A DNA stretch of 30,055 nucleotides from a virus, in the IMG/VR virus record IMGVR_UViG_3300025759_000448, positions 1-30,055 of that record; one strand, given 5' to 3'. The position numbers and the translations under genes were made by a program. How positions within the stretch are numbered: position 1 is the first letter of the stretch; the number at the start of each line of letters is the position of its first letter. The notes under the pieces were generated by a model. That model searched no databases. It had not been told where the DNA came from and worked only from the letters and a program-made list of their open reading frames with translations. Below, in pieces: positions 20,301 through 27,470 of the stretch.

Positions 20301-23300
20301 AGTATTGATATCCCATGTTTTGTCCATCAACAAAACCAAATACGTCAATCGCTCCAGACCTTGAGAAAGTTCTAAATCTATAGAAATCATACTTATCTGT
20401 AGATATTGAAACATTGGGAACAGATGATGGCCAATATACTCTCAAATTAGTTCCAGATTGATTCTTGAATGTATTGATACCAACAGAATTAGAACCATTT
20501 GATTTAATTCTAATAACAAACTCCGAAGAAGCTGCAGAATCTGGAGTTCCAAGAAGGGTAAATTGGGTAACATCAGTGCCAGAAGTTGAAAGATCTAAAT
20601 CAAATATTGTTGCTTTGTTCAAATCAATATTAACGTTTCCAGCAGAAACAGATACGACTTCAATATTTTCGGAATGAGATTTAGTTCTCAATCTTCCTTC
20701 AACATCCAATTTAGTTCTTGCTGCAAGTGTTCCAATACCAATATTCTGGGAAGAGTTTGTTGTAATAACAGTTCCAGCAGTACCAACAACTAATGTGGAT
20801 GTAGTTACAATCCCTGATCTAATTCTAGATAACGTACTATCAAGACGATAATTTGTTGACGTAAGAATACCACCTACACTAATATTTTGTGCAACTACTG
20901 AACTATCAAATTTTGCAATGTTACGTACTCTTAAATCTGTTCCACCAACACCAGATGTGGGACTACCAACATCAAGAACAACTTGTGGAGCAGCAGTATT
21001 AATACCAACTCTGTTTAGTTGAGTATTGTAAATACCAGTTCCAAGTCCAGCTTCAACTTGTGCCCATCCAGTTGCCGATACGTTCAGATTTGTTAGACCA
21101 GAGCCATCACCAATAAAGCTACTCGCAGTAATAGCATCACCTGCAGAAACACTACCGGAGAAATGTGATGTACCTTCTACTCTGAACTTAAATATATGCC
21201 CTGTTGATCCAACACCAACACTTCCATTTGGTCCAATGGTAACAATACTTGAACCAGAACCAATTTGCACAATATGATCTTTTAGAGATAACGTTGTAGT
21301 TCCAATACCTACACTACTGAATAGGTAAGAATCGGTGTCAGCTGACAATGCTATTGGTCCTGTTCTCTTCCAACTCTTATCATTTGCATATATCCAGGCA
21401 GAATTTTGACCCTCAATTGGAAGATCCGAATAAACAATGTCGCCAGGATTTCCTGTATATGATGGTGCTTCTTTTTCTACAGTATGTTTTTTGGCAAGGT
21501 CTACATTTCCTTTTAATAGTATATTTTTTGCCTCAACACCTTCATCTGAAGTTGAAGTTAATTTTCCTTCAAATGTAGTTGATTTTGTATTGATTACAGT
21601 TTCACTATTAAGATTTGGTCCATCAAATACTTCCTCTTCTCCAGAAATATTATTAATTTTCTTATTTCCAAAGTAACTAGATCCTTCATTATCAATTCCA
21701 TCAAAGAAATTAAGACCACCATCCTTCTTATATGACTGTGATAATATTTCTTCTTCAGGTGTTTTTCCACGAGTTTGATTACTAGGAAGACCTGTAGAAT
21801 AATTTCCTGGTCCAAAACCAACATGTTCCCAAACATGACTTTGAGCTACATTTTTAGATGGTGTTCTAAATTCAATTGGAAGTGGTTGTATTTTACGAAC
21901 AATTGATCCAGAATCATGAGATGTTGCTTTTGATCCAAGAACCCCTCTAAAGACTAAAAGTGGATTGCTTAACGGATTTGATGGATTTGTTTTGATTCTT
22001 ACTATTTCATTATCAATGGATAGATAATCACCTGCGGCAAGATTTAAATCACCAACGTTTGTTAATGATACTTCATCGGTTGTGGCATTGGCAATACCAG
22101 ATGAAAGTGTTGTTGTAATTCCAGCATAATTTGAAACCATTCTAGCATTAACACTACTATCCTTTTCACCAAGTGTCCCTGCATTTGATGTCCATCCTGT
22201 TGGAAGTACAAACATAGATGAACCCATAGCAACAGGTTGGTCTGTGACACCAATACCCAAATTAAATGAGAATGATGTAAGACTTTCATCTTTTTTGATG
22301 ATAAATTCACCATCAAATTCTGGCATTGTTGCAATACCAGTAACAATTCTAACTTTATTGTTTACGCCAAATCCATGATTAGAATTTGTTGTGACTGTTG
22401 CAATACCAGTGCTTGAAAAATAATTGATACTTGAAATGCCAACAGATTTTCCAACATTATATAAAACTGCATTTGATAGAACAGTTGCACCAATTCCGGT
22501 GGTTGTAACCCCACTAATTTCAGAAATAGACTCGGCTCTAAAATCTTTTTCGGAACCAATACCAACAGAAGTAATTCTGTATAATGTATTATATGGTTCA
22601 TAAGTATCGGAAGAAACTCCTACAATCTTAACAACATCTCCAACATTATCATTGACTTTTTCAATTACTACTTCTGCCGCACTATGTCCTGTTGTAGTTG
22701 CTACACTAACAATTTTGCATTGATTTCCTGGGAAATATCCACTTCCACCATCAGTTATTAATACTTCAGTAATTCCGCCATCATTTGCATCTACAGTAAC
22801 TCTAGCAGATGCATGTTTTCCTGTTGGTCCAGTTGATGATGCAGATGCAACTAGTTTTGCGCCATAATAAATGACTTCAGAAGCAGAACCCGTACCATAA
22901 TTTGCACCACTGGAAGCAATGCTAACTTTTATTGCACCATTAAGTCCATGGTCAATTTTTGTACGTAATTCATGAATAGTTCCACCAGTACCGACAACAT
23001 TTGTTAAAATATCAGTTAATCCCACACCAATATTGATATCGGATATAAATTTATCAGATGTTTCTCTTGTAATGCTATTTTTCGAATCATCAACAGTAAC
23101 TTTTCCAATTGGAGATGGTGAAGCTACAGAAATTGTAGCATTTATGTCAGACAATAAATTATCTCTATCAATTTCTGGATAAAGATTCTGTATTGGTTGA
23201 GAGAAACTTTCTCCAGTGAATGGTGATATTGATGGAGAATTAGTAGAATTCAAAACTGTTAGATAATAAACTCCAGGTTGAACTCCACTAATATATTCTT

Positions 23301-26124
23301 GAACTTCTTCAACATTTTGCACATAATAAGTATTTCTATATCTTTTTCTTGAGAAGTTTGGAAGATTTGTATCTCTTACTGTAATATCACTCGTAAAAGA
23401 TCCTGGATCTGTTGATAATCCTACACTAAATTGTTTAGCACTTCCTACCCCAACAACAGAATAAGTTCTATTAAATCCTGAATTTCCTACTCCAGCAACA
23501 TTCAAGGTGCTCTTTACATTATTAATTTGAACTTGTGATCCCACATTCAACTTGTGTGGAACTTCTGTTGTGAAATATGCTAATTCAGTATCCCATGAAA
23601 CATCAGATATAATTTTAAAATTTCTTAATTGATTTGAATTAGTCAGTGTGCCGGAACCAAAATATTTTCCTACTTCTATTGCTGTGCTACCAATTGAAGT
23701 ACTTGATTCTTGAATAACTGCTCCAATAGATGGTGGTTTTGCCACTGTTGAATCAACTTCAGGTATAACATAACGAAGACGATAAATTGAATCCTTTAAT
23801 TGCCTATTATCAGGTGTTCTCTTCACATATGTTTTAGGTGATGCGTCATTATTAAATGCAGTTGTTCCTAAACCAACAATTACATTTGAATAAATTAAGT
23901 TCTCTGTATTAGCAGTTGCTACCTTAATATACCATTGACTAGAACCAGTATCATATTGGATTGGGTGGCCAACATCACCAGATTTTTTATCAGATACCCT
24001 ACTGACAATCTTTAAAGAACCTCCAAAATTATTAAATGAAATCGCACTTAAAGTTCTTGCATTAGCTTCACTACTCGCAAGTTTAATCTCGTCAGGATCT
24101 ACTCCAGAGGTAATTGCATAATATACGGTGTTTGATTCTATTCCATCTGGAAGAGAACCATCTTCACTGATAACTCTCACCGATTCTGCATTCTGGAAAG
24201 TATGATTTTCTGTTAATGTAATGGTATTAGAAACAATACTATTGATACCAACATTTGTTTTGAGAACATTAAATACTTTTTCAGAACTAGACTGAGAATT
24301 AGACATTACAATTCTTGAAAAATGCTCTACCTTTTGCTCACCATTTGAGGTTAAAATATAAAGTTTATCAGATGCTTTTGCACCAATTTTATATCCATTG
24401 AACTCACTTGATGGTATAGAGTCTACATTTTTTTGATCATACAAATATAATCTTTCATTAGTTGTACCAATTCCAATAGTGGTTTTAATATCAATTGGAG
24501 CAAAAGATACACTAATTTCATCTTCATCCACTTCTCTTGGTGGAAGAATATGAGAAATGTATCCTAAATCTTCAGTACTTGTTGCAGTATTTTTGAAACC
24601 AGATGAAGATAATGATTTAGCTCCAAAATTTGAATTACAATTACTTAACGATAAATTTGCTCCATCAATAGAAACAAATTGCTCTGAAAAACCGATAGCA
24701 AAACAAGATACTGCTTGAATATAAGTATCTCCAGTTCCTTTAATATGGAAATTTGAATATGCTGGTTTATAAACTGCATCTATATCAGAACTTAAGTTCT
24801 CATTACCAGGAATTGTAGTATCTTCGTATACACCACTGGTCTTATTAAATTTTACAAAGGCATTTTCATCTTTCTGAAGAGAGATACCTGAAAATTCCGA
24901 AATAACAATTGATTTAAATCCTGAAGATTTTGATCCATCTGCAAGAACACCACACATTCCATAAACAGATTTCAATGTGATTGTATTGATATACGGAGAT
25001 GCTGATGTTATATTATCAACGACAATAGATGCTGTTGCAGTTGCAGTTGATGATGGATTTGGGTCTACAGGAGGATTATTTGTAATATATTTAAATTGTG
25101 TTGAATTAATTTTTTCAGTAACAGTATATCTTCCATTATATTCTGTATCTGCTAATCCATCAATAACTATAACATTATCTACATCTAAACCATCAATTGC
25201 AGTTGCCGTTGTAACTGTGATAGTTGTTGTGGCAACAACACCATTACCTGCTTGTATGGCAGAAATTTCTACAGATTGGCCAGTAGGACCAACAAGACGA
25301 TACTCATCAACTTTAGGTTCAATGTCTAAACCAGTGGACGGATAATCTGGTTGAATTTCTCTTCCGCTTGCAGTACCATAGACCAATCCGACCTTTTCAT
25401 AATACATATCAAGGTCTGTTCTGGTTGATTCATATGTTAAGAAAGTATCACTTATTTTTACATTATTTGTACCATCAACATATTCAAAACAGGTTAATTT
25501 ATGGTGAGAAAAATTAGGAATAAAGTCACTGTTCAAATAATCTCTATATGATGTGCTATTTGGATCACCATCTAAAATAGTAAAATTTTGTACATAAGAA
25601 CCACCGGTTAATCTGAACACGGCAGAACTTGGAATATTACTATCAGTTGGATTTGGAATATATTTTGGTCTTATTTTCGTTTTTCTTAAATCAATACCAA
25701 TAATTGATACACCACGAGGAACAATAACACCACCATGAACACTATTTAATTTGTATAGTGCATTGTTCTCGGTATTTAAATCATATACAGTGTTTCCATC
25801 CCATGCTGTAAAATCTTCAGCGTTAAATCCACTTCTAGTTTTAAATGTACCCAAACCATCAGGAATATATCCAGGCCTATTATCAATAGTATGCTCACCA
25901 GGATATACTAAAATAGTTGTTTGATTGAATCTATCATTATTCAATCCTTTTTGATATGAAAATCTAGATGCTTCAACCAGTGCTCTTTGTATTGTTTTGA
26001 ATGGTCGAGTGAGTGAATTTCCACTATTTTCAATACTATCAGTAGAGTCCAAATCATTGGGACTCACATACAAAATATTGCCACGAACATTCTTGATAAA
26101 ATTCTCTAATCTTGAGAGACCCAT
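20299..26124 (-). CDS. Very large virion structural protein (1941 aa)
   Basis: The product begins MGLSRLENFIKNVRGNILYV and then SPNDLDSTDSIENSGNSLTR PFKTIQRALVEA, a pattern typical of pectate-lyase-like beta-helix virion proteins (a long list of events starting with PFKTIQ.A). A region rich in Val, Thr, Ser and Gly follows. The C-terminal 300 residues carry GDGSGLTNLNV and NRVGINTAAPQVVLDVG, the same linker motifs as the S74 fibre next door, and end in a compact domain (YDFYRFRTFSRSGAIDVFGF). No S74 module is seen. I recall large proteins with this N-terminus in cyanomyovirus structural modules. It is probably a baseplate or fibre-associated component; the exact position is unknown. Confidence 0.75.
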   Translation of the reverse strand: MGLSRLENFIKNVRGNILYVSPNDLDSTDSIENSGNSLTRPFKTIQRALVEASRFSYQKGLNNDRFNQTTILVYPGEHTIDNRPGYIPDGLGTFKTRSGFNAEDFTAWDGNTVYDLNTENNALYKLNSVHGGVIVPRGVSIIGIDLRKTKIRPKYIPNPTDSNIPSSAVFRLTGGSYVQNFTILDGDPNSTSYRDYLNSDFIPNFSHHKLTCFEYVDGTNNVKISDTFLTYESTRTDLDMYYEKVGLVYGTASGREIQPDYPSTGLDIEPKVDEYRLVGPTGQSVEISAIQAGNGVVATTTITVTTATAIDGLDVDNVIVIDGLADTEYNGRYTVTEKINSTQFKYITNNPPVDPNPSSTATATASIVVDNITSASPYINTITLKSVYGMCGVLADGSKSSGFKSIVISEFSGISLQKDENAFVKFNKTSGVYEDTTIPGNENLSSDIDAVYKPAYSNFHIKGTGDTYIQAVSCFAIGFSEQFVSIDGANLSLSNCNSNFGAKSLSSSGFKNTATSTEDLGYISHILPPREVDEDEISVSFAPIDIKTTIGIGTTNERLYLYDQKNVDSIPSSEFNGYKIGAKASDKLYILTSNGEQKVEHFSRIVMSNSQSSSEKVFNVLKTNVGINSIVSNTITLTENHTFQNAESVRVISEDGSLPDGIESNTVYYAITSGVDPDEIKLASSEANARTLSAISFNNFGGSLKIVSRVSDKKSGDVGHPIQYDTGSSQWYIKVATANTENLIYSNVIVGLGTTAFNNDASPKTYVKRTPDNRQLKDSIYRLRYVIPEVDSTVAKPPSIGAVIQESSTSIGSTAIEVGKYFGSGTLTNSNQLRNFKIISDVSWDTELAYFTTEVPHKLNVGSQVQINNVKSTLNVAGVGNSGFNRTYSVVGVGSAKQFSVGLSTDPGSFTSDITVRDTNLPNFSRKRYRNTYYVQNVEEVQEYISGVQPGVYYLTVLNSTNSPSISPFTGESFSQPIQNLYPEIDRDNLLSDINATISVASPSPIGKVTVDDSKNSITRETSDKFISDINIGVGLTDILTNVVGTGGTIHELRTKIDHGLNGAIKVSIASSGANYGTGSASEVIYYGAKLVASASSTGPTGKHASARVTVDANDGGITEVLITDGGSGYFPGNQCKIVSVATTTGHSAAEVVIEKVNDNVGDVVKIVGVSSDTYEPYNTLYRITSVGIGSEKDFRAESISEISGVTTTGIGATVLSNAVLYNVGKSVGISSINYFSSTGIATVTTNSNHGFGVNNKVRIVTGIATMPEFDGEFIIKKDESLTSFSFNLGIGVTDQPVAMGSSMFVLPTGWTSNAGTLGEKDSSVNARMVSNYAGITTTLSSGIANATTDEVSLTNVGDLNLAAGDYLSIDNEIVRIKTNPSNPLSNPLLVFRGVLGSKATSHDSGSIVRKIQPLPIEFRTPSKNVAQSHVWEHVGFGPGNYSTGLPSNQTRGKTPEEEILSQSYKKDGGLNFFDGIDNEGSSYFGNKKINNISGEEEVFDGPNLNSETVINTKSTTFEGKLTSTSDEGVEAKNILLKGNVDLAKKHTVEKEAPSYTGNPGDIVYSDLPIEGQNSAWIYANDKSWKRTGPIALSADTDSYLFSSVGIGTTTLSLKDHIVQIGSGSSIVTIGPNGSVGVGSTGHIFKFRVEGTSHFSGSVSAGDAITASSFIGDGSGLTNLNVSATGWAQVEAGLGTGIYNTQLNRVGINTAAPQVVLDVGSPTSGVGGTDLRVRNIAKFDSSVVAQNISVGGILTSTNYRLDSTLSRIRSGIVTTSTLVVGTAGTVITTNSSQNIGIGTLAARTKLDVEGRLRTKSHSENIEVVSVSAGNVNIDLNKATIFDLDLSTSGTDVTQFTLLGTPDSAASSEFVIRIKSNGSNSVGINTFKNQSGTNLRVYWPSSVPNVSISTDKYDFYRFRTFSRSGAIDVFGFVDGQNMGYQY

Positions 26125-26153
26125 TTTATTTTCTGCAAGTAATTCCTTATATT

Positions 26154-26162
26154 TTATTTATC
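26154..26162 (-). promoter_or_regulatory. Late promoter
   Basis: The minus strand reads GATAAATAA. It lies 30 nt before the 1941-aa gene and overlaps the stop region of the 103-aa gene. Confidence 0.65.
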
Positions 26163-26469
26163 GCATAAAATCTTGCTCATCACAAAGTTCTATTTCTTGG
26201 TCTGGCATATCTTCCGGATTTTCCAAATCAACAGGAAAAAGCATCGGATGCATTTCTTCATCAATCAGATAAAATGAATATCGATACATTTCATCTGGTT
26301 CATAAGATATTGATTTATTTGCTTCTTTAATTAATTCTTTATCGCGTAAATGTCCATCTGGAAGTTCATCAAAAGTAAATGGAAGGCCATTTATGAAATA
26401 CATTTTCACAATCATACTGCCATTATTATACCAACAATATGAACTGGTGATTTTGTATTGATAAGACAT
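26158..26469 (-). CDS. Acidic protein of unknown function (103 aa)
   Basis: The product begins MSYQYKITSSYCWYNNGSMI and later has FYLIDEEMHPMLFPVDLENP and a highly acidic end (DQEIELCDEQDFMR). It is beta-rich at the N-terminus and lacks known motifs. It is the first gene after the tRNA cluster and has its own late-type box. Because it precedes the 1941-aa virion gene it may be an assembly factor or minor virion protein. Confidence 0.75.
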   Translation of the reverse strand: MSYQYKITSSYCWYNNGSMIVKMYFINGLPFTFDELPDGHLRDKELIKEANKSISYEPDEMYRYSFYLIDEEMHPMLFPVDLENPEDMPDQEIELCDEQDFMR

Positions 26470-26486
26470 ATACTTACCGTTTTGTC

Positions 26487-26495
26487 TTATTTATT
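26487..26495 (-). promoter_or_regulatory. Candidate late promoter
   Basis: The minus strand reads AATAAATAA. It lies between the 3' end of the tRNA-Leu gene and the 103-aa gene, so that gene can be made late, independent of the tRNAs. Confidence 0.55.
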
Positions 26496-26499
26496 TTAA

Positions 26500-26782
26500 T
26501 GCGAGTAGGGAGACTTGAACTCCCACGACCGCAATGGTCAACAGATTTTCTTACCACTACAAGTTTCCTTGCCCTTACGGTTTGTGGTCTGGACTATCCC
26601 TTCACCATACCTTTCGGTTTAGGTGCTCCCCGTCTAGTCTCTACACCTTCATCTTGCGATGCTTGGCTCGGGATTGCCATTTTACAGGTTTCCCCGAATT
26701 TGAGGAGTTACACTCATAAGATTTCTCAAATGAGGCTCAATTTTCATAAGTCTGGTGTGTCTACCGATTCCACCATACTCGC
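26500..26782 (-). tRNA. trnL-UAA: tRNA-Leu(UAA) interrupted by a group I intron
   Basis: The two exons (26782-26748 and 26549-26500) join into an 85-nt class II tRNA. The acceptor stem GCGAGTA/TACTCGC is perfect, the anticodon arm is CAGA-CTTAAAA-TCTG with anticodon UAA, and there is a long variable arm (GACC/GGTC) and a T-arm with GTTCAAGTC. The genomic sequence has no CCA after the discriminator A. The interruption lies between U34 and A35 of the anticodon, exactly where cyanobacterial and plastid tRNA-Leu(UAA) genes carry their group I intron. It is the last gene of a four-tRNA cluster. Function depends on splicing. Confidence 0.95.
26550..26747 (-). ncRNA. Group I self-splicing intron in tRNA-Leu (198 nt)
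   Basis: The intron begins ATGAAAATTGAGCC. The GAG can pair with exon CUU to give P1 with the U-G pair at the 5' splice site. The P4/P5-type GGGGAAACC and GGCAATCCCGAGCCAAGC, the P7 guanosine-site strand GTAGAGACTAGACGGGGAGC and its partner GGATAGTCC are all present, in the same order as in the well-known cyanobacterial (Anabaena) tRNA-Leu intron. The last intron base is G (omega-G). No endonuclease ORF is inside. It should splice by two guanosine-initiated transesterifications. Confidence 0.93.
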
Positions 26783-26786
26783 AAGG

Positions 26787-26858
26787 TGGGTGATACTGGA
26801 TTCGAACCAGTGACCAATAGAATGTAAATCTACTGCGCTACCTCTGCGCCAATCACCC
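26787..26858 (-). tRNA. trnV-UAC: tRNA-Val(UAC)
   Basis: The acceptor stem GGGTGAT/ATCACCC is perfect. The anticodon stem GTAGA/TCTAT encloses loop TTTACAT with anticodon UAC, and the T-arm has GGTTCGAATCC. No CCA is encoded. It lies 4 nt from the tRNA-Leu gene. Confidence 0.93.
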
Positions 26859-26861
26859 GAG

Positions 26862-26934
26862 TGCTCCTTGTCAGGATCGAACTGACCTTTCTTCTGTTAT
26901 GAGCAGAGAGCTTTCACCAGAGAGCTAAAGGAGC
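26862..26934 (-). tRNA. tRNA with CAU anticodon (Met or lysidine-type Ile)
   Basis: The acceptor stem GCTCCTT/AAGGAGC is perfect. The anticodon loop is CTCATAA (anticodon CAU) on a stem with one C-A mismatch at its outer end, and the T-arm has AGTTCGATCC. The identity could be elongator Met or Ile2. The neighbouring tRNA-Ile(UAU) already reads AUA, which slightly favours Met. Confidence 0.9.
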
Positions 26935-26937
26935 AAG

Positions 26938-27009
26938 TGGGAATGCCGAGAATTGAACTCGGTTCACACGCTTATAAGGCATGGGCATTAACCAATATGC
27001 GACACTCCC
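26938..27009 (-). tRNA. trnI-UAU: tRNA-Ile(UAU)
   Basis: The acceptor stem GGGAGTG/CATTCCC has one G-U pair. The anticodon stem CATGC/GCGTG encloses CTTATAA with anticodon UAU, which reads AUA directly. It is the first tRNA of the cluster in transcription order, 10 nt after the stop of the 51-aa gene. Confidence 0.9.
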
Positions 27010-27019
27010 AAGAAAAACC

Positions 27020-27175
27020 TTATTCAGGTTTATATGTTGGTGGATGAAAAGTACAATACTCGTTAAATGTAATTTTCATCTCCTTGTTGGTCAGTCCTGC
27101 GTTTTTCGCTGCTTTTGGTAAATTCCATTTTGCTGCAAATAACATTTCCATAGACTGTCGGGTTTCTGGTCTCAT
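27020..27175 (-). CDS. Small conserved-looking protein (51 aa)
   Basis: From ATG 27175 the product begins MRPETRQSMEMLFAAKWNLP, continues KAAKNAGLTNKEMKITFNEY, and ends PTYKPE with TAA at 27022..27020. I recall close relatives in cyanophage genomes. The LPKAAKNAGLTNKEMKI part resembles a helix-turn-helix, so DNA binding is possible. Another frame here (27284-27063) is longer but gives less protein-like sequence. The gene lies 10 nt before the first tRNA and could share its transcript. Confidence 0.75.
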   Translation of the reverse strand: MRPETRQSMEMLFAAKWNLPKAAKNAGLTNKEMKITFNEYCTFHPPTYKPE

Positions 27176-27176
27176 A

Positions 27177-27205
27177 ATTATAGCATTCTAGGATATCTTT
27201 GTAAA
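27177..27205 (-). promoter_or_regulatory. Sigma70-like promoter at the start of the 51-aa gene
   Basis: TTTACA (27205..27200), a 17-nt spacer and a perfect TATAAT (27182..27177) end one base before the ATG at 27175. A transcript would start at or inside the first codons. This promoter is therefore better placed to feed the tRNA cluster 170 nt downstream than the 51-aa gene. Confidence 0.55.
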
Positions 27206-27231
27206 GCTCTGGAGAATATGCATTCATCTTA

Positions 27232-27414
27232 TCAAAGAGGATTGGAATATGCAAGAACATCTTCACTACAAGTAGCACGAACAAATTGAAGAACGCTCAT
27301 GAATTGTTCCATTGTTTCACAATCAATCACTTTCTCGTCACCTTCGTTTGAAAACAAATAGAACTTCCTTTTAGTAGGATCAACAACACAACGGGTGAGA
27401 AACTCGTCTTGCAT
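27232..27414 (-). CDS. Small protein of unknown function (60 aa)
   Basis: The product starts MQDEFLTRCVVDPTKRKFYL, continues FSNEGDEKVIDCETMEQFMS, and ends VLAYSNPL. The alternation suggests a compact alpha/beta fold. It is the first gene after a strong early promoter at 27442-27470. The function is unknown, but the early promoter points to an early accessory gene sitting inside an otherwise late region. Confidence 0.75.
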   Translation of the reverse strand: MQDEFLTRCVVDPTKRKFYLFSNEGDEKVIDCETMEQFMSVLQFVRATCSEDVLAYSNPL

Positions 27415-27441
27415 TCGGTGGGTTTCCTTGATTACTCATAT

Positions 27442-27470
27442 AGTATAACAGAGAGCGATGGGGTCGTCAA
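27442..27470 (-). promoter_or_regulatory. Early sigma70 promoter
   Basis: TTGACG (27470..27465), a 17-nt spacer and TATACT (27447..27442). The TGA in the -35 is the stop codon of the 545-aa fibre gene (27469..27467). It drives the 60-aa gene and perhaps the 51-aa gene and tRNAs. Confidence 0.88.

Noticed and set aside
26499-26813. Plus-strand ORF of 104 codons over the tRNA-Leu gene
   Set aside because: It overlaps tRNA exons and intron structure on the opposite strand and has no ribosome site.
27063-27284. 73-aa minus-strand frame (MFVLLVVKMFLHIPILF...)
   Set aside because: It overlaps both the 60-aa and the better 51-aa gene (27020-27175), and its sequence looks out of frame.
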